DNA of 64,000 bases from Marisalimonas marina. Lineage in GTDB: Bacteria > Pseudomonadota > Alphaproteobacteria > Puniceispirillales > Marisalimonadaceae. The notes under the pieces were generated by a model. It ran no database searches. It was not told where the DNA came from and saw only the letters and a program-made list of their open reading frames with translations. Made by a program: the position numbers and the translations under genes. Numbering within the stretch: position 1 is the first letter of the stretch; each line of letters starts with the position of its first letter. The stretch covers positions 124,001 to 188,000 of the forward strand of contig JAYPPH010000005.1 in NCBI GenBank assembly GCA_038131365.1, given 5' to 3'. Positions 25,982 to 35,457 of the stretch are shown piece after piece.

Positions 25982-27115
25982 ATGATAAGTTCATCAAATG
26001 ACAATGGTTTGTTACCTGCTGGCTTGAGTGATGTATTATATCCAAACGCAGAATTACAATCTAAAACAATAGAAAGTTTAATAGATGTATTTTCTAACTT
26101 CGGATACTCAAGGGTTAAACCTCCCCTCGTTGAATATGAAGATACTCTTATTTCAAATGGTTTAGGAAAAGTTTTAAAAGACTCTACTTTTAGAATTATG
26201 GATCCATTGTCCCAAAAAATGATGGCATTAAGATCAGATGTTACAGCTCAAATTTCTCGGATAGCATCAACAAGGTTATCTCATTTGCCTCGACCACTTA
26301 GACTATCTTATTCTGGAGATGTTCTGAGGGTTAAAGGTGATAATTTTAATATGGAACGGCAGAAAACACAGGTCGGTGCTGAGCTTATAGGTTCCGAGTC
26401 AAAGTTTGTAGACGCTGAAATAATTTTAGTCTGTTTGAAAGGTCTAACTTCAGTAGGCATAGACTCCATCACAGTAGATATGAATTTTCCTTTAATAAGA
26501 AAATATTTATTAAGAAATGTATCACAATCTTTAAAAAGTGATATTAATCAAGCAATTGATATAAAAGATATACAATATATAAAAAATTTAAAATCTAATG
26601 ATTTAGATATAATTATTGAATTTATGGAATGCACTGGAGAGCATTCAAACGTAATAAAATCTTTAAAAAAAATTAAATTAGATGAATATCTCTCAAATAT
26701 TAGAAATTACTTTTTAGAAGTTTTGGAGTTAGTAGAGAGATATAATGATATTGCAAAACTATCTATAGATTTACTTGAAAATAGAGGTTTTAAGTATCAT
26801 ACCGGTTTAACGTTTACAATTTTTTCTGACGATTTTAAAGGTGAAATTGCCAAGGGAGGGAGGTATAAAACCTCTAATAAAGAAACTGCTACTGGATTTA
26901 CTATTTATACAGAAAAATTAAATTTTAAATCTAAAACAAAAAATAAGCAAAAATTAGTATTTGTTCCACATTTTAATATGAATGATGCAGAATTAATTAT
27001 TCAAAAAGGTTATAGAGTAGTTTTTGGTTCAGAGCAAAATCCAAATATCGAAAAGGAAGCTTCTAAAATGAAGTGTACCCATGTTTGGAAAAACAATCGT
27101 ATTGTAGAGATATAG
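25982..27115 (+). CDS. hisZ: ATP phosphoribosyltransferase regulatory subunit HisZ
   Basis: 377-residue paralogue of the histidyl-tRNA synthetase catalytic domain. It begins LLPAGLSDVLYPNAELQS and shows FGYSRVKPPLVEYEDTL, DVTAQISRIA (motif 2-like) and GRYKT late, but lacks an anticodon domain. HisZ is needed for activity of the short form of HisG, the first enzyme of histidine synthesis. hisG is not in this window; hisZ next to purA is a frequent order in alphaproteobacteria. AGG lies upstream of the ATG. A true HisRS is unlikely because of length and missing histidine-binding motifs. Confidence 0.9.
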   Translation: MISSSNDNGLLPAGLSDVLYPNAELQSKTIESLIDVFSNFGYSRVKPPLVEYEDTLISNGLGKVLKDSTFRIMDPLSQKMMALRSDVTAQISRIASTRLSHLPRPLRLSYSGDVLRVKGDNFNMERQKTQVGAELIGSESKFVDAEIILVCLKGLTSVGIDSITVDMNFPLIRKYLLRNVSQSLKSDINQAIDIKDIQYIKNLKSNDLDIIIEFMECTGEHSNVIKSLKKIKLDEYLSNIRNYFLEVLELVERYNDIAKLSIDLLENRGFKYHTGLTFTIFSDDFKGEIAKGGRYKTSNKETATGFTIYTEKLNFKSKTKNKQKLVFVPHFNMNDAELIIQKGYRVVFGSEQNPNIEKEASKMKCTHVWKNNRIVEI

Positions 27116-27142
27116 ACTTAGAATTTTAATTAAGGATTTTTA

Positions 27143-28438
27143 ATGAGTAATGTAGTCATAGTTGGTACCCAATGGGGTGATGAAGGTAAAGGTAAGATTG
27201 TTGATTGGTTATCAGAAAAGGCAGACTTAGTTGTTAGATTTCAAGGTGGTCATAACGCTGGCCATACACTTGTTATTAATGAAAATGTTTTTAAGTTATC
27301 TTTATTACCTAGTGGAATAGTTAGAAATAACACGAAGGTTTTAATAGGAAATGGTGTGGTTATTGATCCTGTCCATTTAATTAAGGAAATAGAACAGTTA
27401 CAGCAAAAAAATATAAAAATTACTCCAGATAATCTTATTATTTCAGATGCTGCATCTTTAATCTTACCAATTCACCAGTTAGTTGATGAAGCAAGAGAAC
27501 ACAAAAGTGGTTTAAATAAAATTGGAACTACAGGTAGAGGTATTGGTCCAGCATATGAAGATAAAGTGGGAAGGCGTGGAATAAGAATATGTGATTTTTT
27601 TGATGAAAATGAATTATTAGAAAAACTTAAAAAAGTATATGAACATCATAATATTTACTTATCAGCCTTAGGTAAAAATACACAAAACCCAGAAGATTTT
27701 GTTAATGAATTATTGAAATTAGGAAAATTAATAACCCCTTATGTTCAGCCTTCTTGGCTTGTTATAGAAAAATACAATGAAACTTCGTCTAATATATTAT
27801 TTGAGGGTGCTCAAGGAACTTTTTTAGATATAGATCATGGAACTTATCCATATGTGACTAGTAGTAATACAGTTTCAGCTCAAGCTGGAATTGGTTCAGG
27901 GACAGGACCAACTGCTATAGATTATACTATAGGGATTACTAAAGCCTATACTACTCGTGTTGGCTCTGGCCCATTCCCGACAGAAGATAATGGTGAAGAT
28001 GGGGAAACTTTGGGTAAAAATGGATTTGAGTTTGGTACAGTTACTGGTCGACAAAGACGGTGTGGATGGTTTGACTCAGTTTTAGTAAAACAGGCTGTAA
28101 GACTATCTAATATAAATGGTATAGCTTTTACTAAGATGGATGTACTGGATGGATTTAAGGAAATTAAAATATGTGTAGGATACAAATTAGGTTCAGAAAC
28201 TTTGAATTATTTTCCTACCTCCAATAAAAAACAGAAAGAAATAGTTCCTATTTATGAAGTTATGAATGGATGGGATGGAAGTATTGCAGGTATTAGGGAT
28301 TTTGATAAACTTCCTAAAGAAGCGAAAGATTACGTAAAGAGAATAGAAGAACTAATCGATTCTAAAATTATTCTCATCTCCACCAGTCCAGAAAGAGCTG
28401 ATACTATTTATTTGGAAAATCCATTTGATAAAAGCTGA
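27143..28438 (+). CDS. purA: Adenylosuccinate synthetase
   Basis: Joins IMP and aspartate with GTP on the way to AMP. The N-terminus holds the signature VGTQWGDEGKGKIVDWLSEK, then FQGGHNAGHT; later GTTGRGIGPAYEDK, EGAQGTFLDIDHGTYPYVT and TGRQRRCGWFD. The length of 431 residues is standard. It follows hisZ by 27 bases. Its stop lies one base from that of the convergent rpoH. Confidence 0.98.
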   Translation: MSNVVIVGTQWGDEGKGKIVDWLSEKADLVVRFQGGHNAGHTLVINENVFKLSLLPSGIVRNNTKVLIGNGVVIDPVHLIKEIEQLQQKNIKITPDNLIISDAASLILPIHQLVDEAREHKSGLNKIGTTGRGIGPAYEDKVGRRGIRICDFFDENELLEKLKKVYEHHNIYLSALGKNTQNPEDFVNELLKLGKLITPYVQPSWLVIEKYNETSSNILFEGAQGTFLDIDHGTYPYVTSSNTVSAQAGIGSGTGPTAIDYTIGITKAYTTRVGSGPFPTEDNGEDGETLGKNGFEFGTVTGRQRRCGWFDSVLVKQAVRLSNINGIAFTKMDVLDGFKEIKICVGYKLGSETLNYFPTSNKKQKEIVPIYEVMNGWDGSIAGIRDFDKLPKEAKDYVKRIEELIDSKIILISTSPERADTIYLENPFDKS

Positions 28439-28439
28439 A

Positions 28440-29342
28440 TTACTCAGATGTTATAAGCTTTAATTCCTTTGCTTTTATTTTCATAGCTTCCTGTAATTTT
28501 TCAAAAGCTCTACTTTCAATTTGGCGAACCCTTTCTCTACTAACTTTGTATTCTTGGGAGAGATCTTCAAGAGTTTTAGGAGGTTCAATTAATCTCCTTT
28601 TAATTATAATATCTTTTTCCCTTGGCTTCAGTAAATCTAAAGCTTGTTGCATCATTTTGTTTCTGATGTTTTTTTCTTGAAAGTTCTCATATTCAATTTC
28701 TTGATTTTCTCTATGGTCAGCTAGCATGTCTTGCCATTCAGCTTCTTCTCCATCATGCCTGCTCACTTGGGAATTGAGAGAATGATCACCTCCTAGCATT
28801 CTTCTATTCATAGTTACAACGTCATCTTCAGACACGTCTAAAGATTTTGCAATATAACTAACTTGCTTGTTAGATAAATCACCATCTTCTAATGCATTAA
28901 TCTTACCTTTAATCTTTCGAAGGTTAAAAAATAACTTTTTCTGACTTGCAGTAGTACCAATTTTAACCTGAGACCAACTTCTAAGAACAAATTCTTGTAT
29001 AGCAGCTTTAATCCACCACATGGCATATGTTGCTAATCTAAAACCTTTTTCAGGATCAAATTTTTTTACGGCATGCATCATGCCTATGTTACCCTCTGCA
29101 ATAAGATCAGCTACAGGTAAGCCATAACCCCTATATCCCATTGCGATCTTAGCTACAAGCCTTAGATGACTTGTAACTAATTTATGTGCAGCTTTAGTAT
29201 CATTTTTGTCCAGCCAGTCTTTGGCTAAAGTGTATTCTTCTTCAGCTTCAAGCATCGGAAATTTTTTAATATGCTCTAAATATCTGGCTAAGTTATTATC
29301 TGGTGATAATAATGATAAACTAGTAGAATCTGAAAATGCCAT
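28440..29342 (-). CDS. rpoH: RNA polymerase heat-shock sigma factor RpoH (sigma-32)
   Basis: 300-residue sigma factor. Region 2 carries LRLVAKIAMGYRGYGLPVADLIAEGN and FRLATYAMWWIKAAIQEFVL; the RpoH box is SQKKLFFNLRKIKG; region 4 has EYKVSRERVRQIESRAFEKLQ. The RpoH box separates it from RpoD and other group members. AGGAG lies 8 bases upstream of the ATG. It stands next to rluD, as in other alphaproteobacteria. In E. coli sigma-32 is controlled by DnaK and by FtsH, which is encoded at 17.1 kb; I see no clear RNA thermometer in the 72-base leader. Confidence 0.96.
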   Translation of the reverse strand: MAFSDSTSLSLLSPDNNLARYLEHIKKFPMLEAEEEYTLAKDWLDKNDTKAAHKLVTSHLRLVAKIAMGYRGYGLPVADLIAEGNIGMMHAVKKFDPEKGFRLATYAMWWIKAAIQEFVLRSWSQVKIGTTASQKKLFFNLRKIKGKINALEDGDLSNKQVSYIAKSLDVSEDDVVTMNRRMLGGDHSLNSQVSRHDGEEAEWQDMLADHRENQEIEYENFQEKNIRNKMMQQALDLLKPREKDIIIKRRLIEPPKTLEDLSQEYKVSRERVRQIESRAFEKLQEAMKIKAKELKLITSE

Positions 29343-29414
29343 TTTAAGTACTCCTGGTTATCATATAATAAATATAATTAATTTTTTAAAGACTTTAATA
29401 ACTAGATTTAAATT

Positions 29415-30428
29415 CTATCCCTTTAAAATTTCTATTAGATTTCTCATATCTTTTGGTAAATCACTACTAAAATTTAAATATTTTTTTGTAATAGGATGCT
29501 CAAAAGATAATTTTGTAGCATGTAATGCTTGTCTTTCAAAAGATTCTACCAACTTCACCTTTTCTTTCAGAGAGTTATTTTTATATCTTTTTTTTGAGAT
29601 AGATTTTCCATATAAATCATCACCGATTATGTTGTAGCCTATAGATGACATATGTACTCTTATTTGGTGTGTCCTTCCAGTTTCTAGTTTACATTGAACC
29701 AAACTAGCAAATGGTGAGTAGACATCTAATAATTGCCATTTAGTTATTGCTATCTTACCTTTATTAGTTATAGCCATTTTTTTCCTATTAGTAGTTGATC
29801 TGCCAATAGGTTTTTCAATTATTCCCTTATTTTCAGGCTGTCCCCAAACAATCGCATTATATTCTCTATCAATATTATGATTACTAAATATATCAGATAA
29901 ACCAACATGGGCTAATTCTGTTTTAGCAGCAACCATAACACCACTAGTATTTTTGTCTAATCTATGAACAATACCAGGTCTTTTTATACCACCAATTCCT
30001 AGTAAACTTTCGCCGCAATGATGAAGTAAAGCATTTACTAGAGTTTTATTAGGTGATCCTGGTGCAGGATGCACAACCATTCCTGCTTTTTTATTCAACA
30101 CTATTAAATGATTATCTTCATAGATTATGTCTAAATCAATTTTTTCAGCAGAAGGAATAGCTTTTTCAATTTCTGGCAATGAAACTGTAATTAAATTTCC
30201 ATCCTTAAGCTTAAAAGAAGGATCGTCTATTATCATTCCATCAAGGACTAAATTTTTTCCTTCAATTAGGCTCTTAATCCTGTTTCTTGATAACAGATAA
30301 TTATTTTTATTTAAAACTTGTGTTGCTATCTTACTTTCTTTAATAGCTTCAGTAACCCATGCATCTATTCGTAATATTGGTAAATTAAAATCTTTAACAG
30401 AAAGAGAAATTTTAATAGGATTATTCAT
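29415..30428 (-). CDS. rluD: RluA-family 23S rRNA pseudouridine synthase (RluD type)
   Basis: 337 residues: an N-terminal S4 RNA-binding domain (about 20-85, with SRNRIKSLIEGKNLVLDG) and the RluA catalytic domain with the nucleophile Asp in GIVHRLDKNTSGVMVAAKT and TGRTHQIRVHMSSIG. RluD modifies helix 69 of 23S rRNA, and its length and S4 domain favour RluD over RluA or RluC, which I cannot fully exclude. Its ATG (30428-30426) overlaps the ATG of the divergent small gene by two bases, so neither has a private upstream region. Confidence 0.9.
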   Translation of the reverse strand: MNNPIKISLSVKDFNLPILRIDAWVTEAIKESKIATQVLNKNNYLLSRNRIKSLIEGKNLVLDGMIIDDPSFKLKDGNLITVSLPEIEKAIPSAEKIDLDIIYEDNHLIVLNKKAGMVVHPAPGSPNKTLVNALLHHCGESLLGIGGIKRPGIVHRLDKNTSGVMVAAKTELAHVGLSDIFSNHNIDREYNAIVWGQPENKGIIEKPIGRSTTNRKKMAITNKGKIAITKWQLLDVYSPFASLVQCKLETGRTHQIRVHMSSIGYNIIGDDLYGKSISKKRYKNNSLKEKVKLVESFERQALHATKLSFEHPITKKYLNFSSDLPKDMRNLIEILKG

Positions 30429-30813
30429 GTCTAATATTTCTGACCTAAAAAATCAAAATCAATCAAAGTTGATGTCCAATATAAGACTTCTTAAAATAAT
30501 TGCTATAATTTTAGGTATTCTAATTATTATTGGTATATTTTTCTTATTTTTAGGATTAGCTAAAAGTTACAATAACCTTGGTAATGAACAAAAAAAAGTT
30601 AATAAACCTGAAATCAAAAATAATATTCTCAATGAATTTATTTTTTCCCAACCACAAGATGCTCAATTAATTTCTTCATCTTTAGGAAATAATAATGAAA
30701 TTCTTTTAAGATATCTCTATCAAGGTAATAATGTTTTGGTTGTGCTTAATGCTAAAACACAAAAGATTCAGTCAATTATAACTCTAAAAAGAGGCAAAAA
30801 TTTTGGAAAATAA
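30427..30813 (+). CDS. Small single-pass membrane protein (DUF6476-like)
   Basis: 128 residues with a basic N-terminus, one strong membrane helix (LLKIIAIILGILIIIGIFFL, about 21-40) and a likely periplasmic domain of short strands (DAQLISSSLGNNNEILLRYL, then NVLVVLNAKTQKIQSII) like a single propeller-type blade. Proteins of this kind sit beside rluD in many alphaproteobacteria and are annotated DUF6476; I assign it by position and topology. Function unknown. AGGA lies 7 bases before the ATG, inside rluD codons. threonine aldolase follows by 22 bases. Confidence 0.75.
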   Translation: MSNISDLKNQNQSKLMSNIRLLKIIAIILGILIIIGIFFLFLGLAKSYNNLGNEQKKVNKPEIKNNILNEFIFSQPQDAQLISSSLGNNNEILLRYLYQGNNVLVVLNAKTQKIQSIITLKRGKNFGK

Positions 30814-30835
30814 AATAATTAATTAAGATTTTAAA

Positions 30836-31900
30836 ATGAAAACTGATAAAATACTTCTTGGAACAGACACCGTTTCTGGGATTCATCCTAAAATATTAAA
30901 CGCAATTACTATTGCTTCTAAAGAAAAAACACTTCCTTATGGAAATGATATTTTTACTAAAGAGTGCAAATCTACCATTTCTAAAATTTTTGAAAAAGAT
31001 GATTTAGATATTATACCTATGATGTCGGGTACAGCGTCTAATTCTCTAGCTTTATCGTCGTTTCTTCGCTCTTATGGGAGCGTTTTATGTCATGCTCAAG
31101 CACATATTAATAAAGATGAGGGTGGAGCCCCAGAATTTTTTTCATGTGGGGGAAAATTAATACCAATCTCTAATGACTTAGGAAGAATAACGGCTAATGA
31201 ACTATCTGAGAAAATAGACGAAATTAACTTCAAAGGTAAACAAAATTATATCTGTGGCGTTTCAATTACTCATTTGGCTGAAAATGGAACTACGTATACT
31301 CCAGATGAAATAAAAGATATTAGTAAAGTTTGTAAACATAATAATCTGTCTCTACATATGGATGGGGCGAGATTTTCAAATGCTTTAGCATTTCAAAAAT
31401 CATTGTCACCCGCAGATATTACATGGAAAGTAGGTGTGGATTGTTTGTCCTTAGGTGCAACAAAAAATGGTGCTATGGCGGCAGAGGTCATAATCTTTTT
31501 TAATAAAGAGCTTGCTGTTGAAGCAGAAAAGTTAATTAAGCAAACTGGTCACGTATTATCAAAAACAAGATTTATTTCAGCTCAATTAACCGCATGGTTC
31601 CAGGATGGTCTATGGATTAGTTTAGCAGATAAAGCAAATTTTATGGCTAATTATCTAAGTAAAGAATTATCTAAGTTTAATGAGTTCAAATTAGCTTATC
31701 CAACCCAAGCTAATGAAGTGTTTCTTGAGGTTAGTAAAAAAACATATCAAGAAATGCTAAAATTAAATATCATATCAAACCTATGGAGTAGGATAGATCA
31801 TAATAATTTCATATTGAGATTTGTAACGTCTTTTGAAACTGAAAAATCCGAAATTGATGAGCTACTTTCAAGAATAAATACTTTTTGTTCTAAATGTTAG
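30836..31900 (+). CDS. ltaE: Low-specificity L-threonine aldolase
   Basis: PLP enzyme cleaving threonine or allo-threonine to glycine and acetaldehyde. The 354 residues show DTVSGIHPKIL, YGNDIFTKEC, the cofactor-stacking His in HAQAHINKDEGGAPEF, LHMDGARFSNA, and SLGATKNGAMAAEVI with the PLP lysine. It could supply glycine beside the serC-serA serine route. The 3' end overlaps the convergent YggT-family gene by 4 bases. Confidence 0.92.
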   Translation: MKTDKILLGTDTVSGIHPKILNAITIASKEKTLPYGNDIFTKECKSTISKIFEKDDLDIIPMMSGTASNSLALSSFLRSYGSVLCHAQAHINKDEGGAPEFFSCGGKLIPISNDLGRITANELSEKIDEINFKGKQNYICGVSITHLAENGTTYTPDEIKDISKVCKHNNLSLHMDGARFSNALAFQKSLSPADITWKVGVDCLSLGATKNGAMAAEVIIFFNKELAVEAEKLIKQTGHVLSKTRFISAQLTAWFQDGLWISLADKANFMANYLSKELSKFNEFKLAYPTQANEVFLEVSKKTYQEMLKLNIISNLWSRIDHNNFILRFVTSFETEKSEIDELLSRINTFCSKC

Positions 31901-32271
31901 ATTCCGTAGTTAAGATAAAGGGCTAAATTAAGTGTTATATCATTAATTATCGATATTATATTTTTCTCAAAAACAAAAGCAAATGTTCCTAAGTATGAAT
32001 ATCCAATTAATATTGGAAGAAAGTAAAGCCTAATCATAAGTATTATCCAGGCAAGATAAAGTGGTTTTAGTGGTGCCACGATAAAATTTGGTGTTATTTT
32101 AGATGTTGCATTAACAATTGGTGATGTTAACTTATTGAAAAAAAGGAAGATACTTAATTTACTGTCTTCGTTTATAAAAAGATTTAAAATAAACTTAAGG
32201 CTTAAAATTATCATTATAAAACCAAATATATAGTCTATTATAATAAGCCAAATAGGAAACGTATTTATCAT
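31897..32271 (-). CDS. YggT-family membrane protein
   Basis: 124 residues from ATG 32271, mostly hydrophobic, with helices near 4-27 and 62-85 and a third near 95-120. The YggT-like core is LFFNKLTSPIVNATSKITPN and PLKPLYLAWIILMIRLYFLP. YggT proteins are small inner-membrane proteins of uncertain role, linked to osmotic stress or division in some species. A TTG at 32286 would add five residues; neither start has a clear ribosome site. It stands alone between the convergent ltaE and the divergent ettA. Confidence 0.7.
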   Translation of the reverse strand: MINTFPIWLIIIDYIFGFIMIILSLKFILNLFINEDSKLSIFLFFNKLTSPIVNATSKITPNFIVAPLKPLYLAWIILMIRLYFLPILIGYSYLGTFAFVFEKNIISIINDITLNLALYLNYGI

Positions 32272-32379
32272 GTTATGTTTATACAAATATAATTGAGAAA
32301 TGAAAAATTATTATTAACTTAATATCAAAAAAAATTAATTATTTATCAAAATAATATACACTTAAATTAGAGGTAAATT

Positions 32380-34059
32380 ATGAACACCCCACAATATATT
32401 TTTTCAACCTATAAACTAAATAAGGTTTATCCAGGAGGTAAGCAAGTCATTAAAGATATAAGCTTATCTTTTTTACCAGGTGCTAAGATAGGTGTGTTAG
32501 GTGGTAATGGTGCAGGTAAGTCTACGTTATTAAAAATTATGGCTGGTTTAGATAAAGATTATAATGGGGAAGCTTTACTTGCTGACGGAATTAAAGTTGG
32601 TTATCTGCCCCAAGAACCTGAACTTAATGATAAACTAAATGTTTACGAAAACGTAATGGAAGGCATGTCAGAGGCTAAAAAGTTAGTTGATGATTTTAAT
32701 AATATTTCACTAAAATTTGCAGAAGATTTGTCTGAAGATGAAATGAATGAAACAATTTTAAAACAAGCCGAACTTCAAGAGATGATAGATAATATGGATG
32801 CTTGGGATTTAGATCGCAAAGCAGAAATAGCAATGGATGCACTAAGCTTGCCACCCGCATCTGAAAATATTAGTCATTTATCTGGGGGTGAAAAAAGAAG
32901 AGTAGCACTAGCTAAGTTACTACTATCAAATCCAGATTTTTTATTATTAGATGAACCAACTAACCACCTAGATGCTTTGTCAGTTGCATGGCTTCAGAGG
33001 TTTCTTCATGATTTTCCTGGAACAGTAGTCACAATTACTCATGACAGATATTTTTTAGACGAAGTAGCAGGATGGATTTTAGAATTAGATAGAGGTGAAG
33101 GTATTCCCTATAAAGGTAACTATTCAGGTTGGTTAGAACAAAAACAAAAAAGGTTAGAATTAGAAGGAAAAATTGAAGAAGCAAGAAAAAGAAAATTAAA
33201 TGAAGAGTTAGAATGGATTAAAGCAGCACCTCGTGCTCGACAAGCTAAATCAAAGGCAAGGATATCTTCTTACGAAGAGCTTGTTGCTAGAGAACATAAA
33301 AAAGAAGTCAATGTTGGAAATCTTGTCATTCCTCCTGCACCAAGATTAGGGAATGAAGTTATCAATTTTGAAAATGTTAGTAAATCTTTTGGAGAAAAAT
33401 TATTAATAGACAAGCTTTCTTTTAAACTCCCACCTGGTGGTATTGTGGGTGTAATTGGTTCCAATGGGGCAGGAAAAACAACATTATTTAAGCTTATTAC
33501 ACAAGAAGAAAAACCGGATAATGGAAAAATTTCAATTGGTGAGACTGTTAGTTTAAACTACGTTGATCAAACTAGGGATGTTTTAAAGCCTGAAAAAAAT
33601 GTTTGGGAATCTATTTGTGATGGACTGGATGAAATCCAGATTGGTAAAAAAACTATTCAAAGTAGGGCTTATGTGGGGCAGTTTAATTTTAAAGGTTCTG
33701 ATCAACAAAAAATTGTCAGCCAATTGTCTGGAGGGGAAAGAAATAGAGTTCACTTAGCAAGAACGCTAAAAATACCTGGGAATGTATTATTACTCGATGA
33801 GCCAACAAACGATCTAGATGTGGATACCTTGAGATCATTAGAAGAAGCGATTTTAGAATTTTCTGGCTGTGTTGTCGTTATTTCTCATGATAGATGGTTT
33901 TTAAATAAACTTGCTACTCACATATTAGCTTTTGAGGGTAATAGTCATGTAGAGTGGTTTGAAGGAAATTACCAAGATTACGAGAATGATAAAAAAAGAA
34001 GATTAGGTGCAGAAGCTTTGAATCCTAAAAGAATGAAATATAAACCAATTACAAGATAA
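32380..34059 (+). CDS. ettA: ABC-F translation factor EttA
   Basis: Energy-dependent translational throttle A, a soluble ABC-F ATPase that binds the ribosomal E site and tunes early elongation according to energy state. The 559 residues hold two ATPase domains with Walker A GGNGAGKST and GSNGAGKTT, signatures LSGGEKRRVALAKLLL and LSGGERNRVHLARTL, and Walker B LLLDEPTNHLDA and LLLDEPTNDLDV. The arm/linker between (about 240-310; RARQAKSKARISSYEEL) and the C-terminus MKYKPITR match EttA rather than Uup. GAGG lies upstream of the ATG. Confidence 0.95.
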   Translation: MNTPQYIFSTYKLNKVYPGGKQVIKDISLSFLPGAKIGVLGGNGAGKSTLLKIMAGLDKDYNGEALLADGIKVGYLPQEPELNDKLNVYENVMEGMSEAKKLVDDFNNISLKFAEDLSEDEMNETILKQAELQEMIDNMDAWDLDRKAEIAMDALSLPPASENISHLSGGEKRRVALAKLLLSNPDFLLLDEPTNHLDALSVAWLQRFLHDFPGTVVTITHDRYFLDEVAGWILELDRGEGIPYKGNYSGWLEQKQKRLELEGKIEEARKRKLNEELEWIKAAPRARQAKSKARISSYEELVAREHKKEVNVGNLVIPPAPRLGNEVINFENVSKSFGEKLLIDKLSFKLPPGGIVGVIGSNGAGKTTLFKLITQEEKPDNGKISIGETVSLNYVDQTRDVLKPEKNVWESICDGLDEIQIGKKTIQSRAYVGQFNFKGSDQQKIVSQLSGGERNRVHLARTLKIPGNVLLLDEPTNDLDVDTLRSLEEAILEFSGCVVVISHDRWFLNKLATHILAFEGNSHVEWFEGNYQDYENDKKRRLGAEALNPKRMKYKPITR

Positions 34060-34060
34060 A

Positions 34061-34684
34061 TTATTTTTTGATTTTAAGCTTTCCTATTAAATCGTTGAAA
34101 TCGCCTTTATTTTTTCTCAAGATTGACATTGTTTCTGATTTATGAGAGCGAATTAAAGATATTCCCTCTATTTCTAAGTCAAGAATTTTTATGGCTTCAT
34201 CTTTACCTTTTGAAAGTTTCCATAATAAATTAATAGGAGGTTTGATTTTACTTTTATCTTCAATTACTCCAGTTATATAAAGCAATTTTTTACCTCTGAA
34301 CTCAGATTTAATAGGTTTGTAAGATAATGTTGCAAGAGTATTTAAATGCTCTTCGACTGTATTAATAATTTGATCAAGCAATGCTAATTCATATTTTATT
34401 TTTTCATCATTAGTTGCCTTATTCCAAAAACTTCCTGTTGTGGCCTTGGCCATAAAATTTAAATTAAGGTATTGTTGAATTATTGGTGTTATCTTTTTTG
34501 ACCTTTCTTCAGAAGAAAGATGAATTGTCTCTAAAGCATGCTTTTGGGTTTTTGCTATTAATTCTTGGATAACATGTTCTCCATTTTTTATATCATCAGA
34601 ATATGAGTTATGGACAAATAGTGGAGATATAAATAAAAATAGGAAAACAAATATTTTTTTAATTTTATTCCAATAATTTTTCAA
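34061..34684 (-). CDS. mlaC: Phospholipid-transport periplasmic protein MlaC
   Basis: Periplasmic carrier of the Mla lipid pathway, receiving lipids from MlaA and handing them to the MlaFEDB pump. From a TTG at 34684 the protein has 207 residues with a clean signal peptide (KKIFVFLFLFISPLF, cleavage near SYS-DD) and the MlaC/Ttg2 body (LNLNFMAKATTGSFWNKATNDEK, INTVEEHLNTLATLSYKP, ISLIRSHKSE). An ATG at 34729 or TTG... upstream in the same frame would extend it far into mlaA and bury the signal. The chosen start overlaps the mlaA stop by 20 bases. mlaD, E, F and B are not here. Confidence 0.85.
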   Translation of the reverse strand: MKNYWNKIKKIFVFLFLFISPLFVHNSYSDDIKNGEHVIQELIAKTQKHALETIHLSSEERSKKITPIIQQYLNLNFMAKATTGSFWNKATNDEKIKYELALLDQIINTVEEHLNTLATLSYKPIKSEFRGKKLLYITGVIEDKSKIKPPINLLWKLSKGKDEAIKILDLEIEGISLIRSHKSETMSILRKNKGDFNDLIGKLKIKK

Positions 34685-35408
34685 ATTCTTCGTCTGCCTT
34701 TTTGTTTTTGAGATCAGAATATTTTTCATCGTATACGACATTTCTTCTGTTTTGAATATAAAATGATCTTAGCTTGATGTATGGATCAGCTGATTCATAG
34801 ATATTATCGATTGTTTTAGAGAGTTTAGCTCTTGTGTCTATTGTGTCGATAGGAATTTCAATTAATTTTAAATTATTTAAATCTTGAGAAGAAATATTAG
34901 ACGTAATATTTGTGTCTAAAATGGTTCCGGTAAAATCTCTTGTGGTTCTAGGACCTATAAAAGGGACCATTAAAAATGGTCCTTCTGGAACATTTAGTTT
35001 TGCCAGAGTTGAACCAAAATCTCTATCTTTAATTACTGTCTCTCCATTATCTAAATCGTAAAAACCGAGTGTCAATCCATTCAATAAAAATTTTGCAGAG
35101 GCTAATATTGAATTCTTAAAATCTACTTGAAGTGAACTATTAAGTATTGTTGATGGTGTATCCAACCAATCTATATGATTGCTTATAGCTTTTCTAGTTA
35201 AGGGTGGTGTTATTTTTTTATAAGAGGCGCTGATTGGAGAAATAACTTTTTCATCAACTGATCTATTAAAATGAAATATTTTTCTATTTATATTTTCAAG
35301 GGGATCTTTAATTTCTGAGATGGTTATATTTTTGTTAGAACAGCCACTCAAAATTAAAAACAGCACTAAAACAATAGTCTTATATGATAATAAATATGAT
35401 ATTTTCAT
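34665..35408 (-). CDS. mlaA: Outer-membrane phospholipid-removing lipoprotein MlaA (VacJ)
   Basis: 247 residues with a lipoprotein signal (VLVLFLILSGCSN, lipid on Cys23) and the VacJ domain: DPLENINRKIFHFNRSVDE, ILASAKFLLNGLTLGFYDLD, DFGSTLAKLNVPEGPFLMVPF and GPRTTRD. MlaA removes mislocalised phospholipids from the outer leaflet and passes them to MlaC. It overlaps mlaC downstream by 20 bases, so the two products are likely coupled. The upstream 127-base gap separates it from divergent uvrD. Confidence 0.95.
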   Translation of the reverse strand: MKISYLLSYKTIVLVLFLILSGCSNKNITISEIKDPLENINRKIFHFNRSVDEKVISPISASYKKITPPLTRKAISNHIDWLDTPSTILNSSLQVDFKNSILASAKFLLNGLTLGFYDLDNGETVIKDRDFGSTLAKLNVPEGPFLMVPFIGPRTTRDFTGTILDTNITSNISSQDLNNLKLIEIPIDTIDTRAKLSKTIDNIYESADPYIKLRSFYIQNRRNVVYDEKYSDLKNKKADEEFEKLLE

Positions 35409-35457
35409 TCTATATTACTAGCTTAGTTATATACATCTTTACTCATTATTATTTATT

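Noticed and set aside
28425..28480. Bidirectional terminator between purA and rpoH
   Set aside because: AAAGCT and AGCTTT can pair, but the loop is about 19 bases and no T tract follows, so support is too weak.
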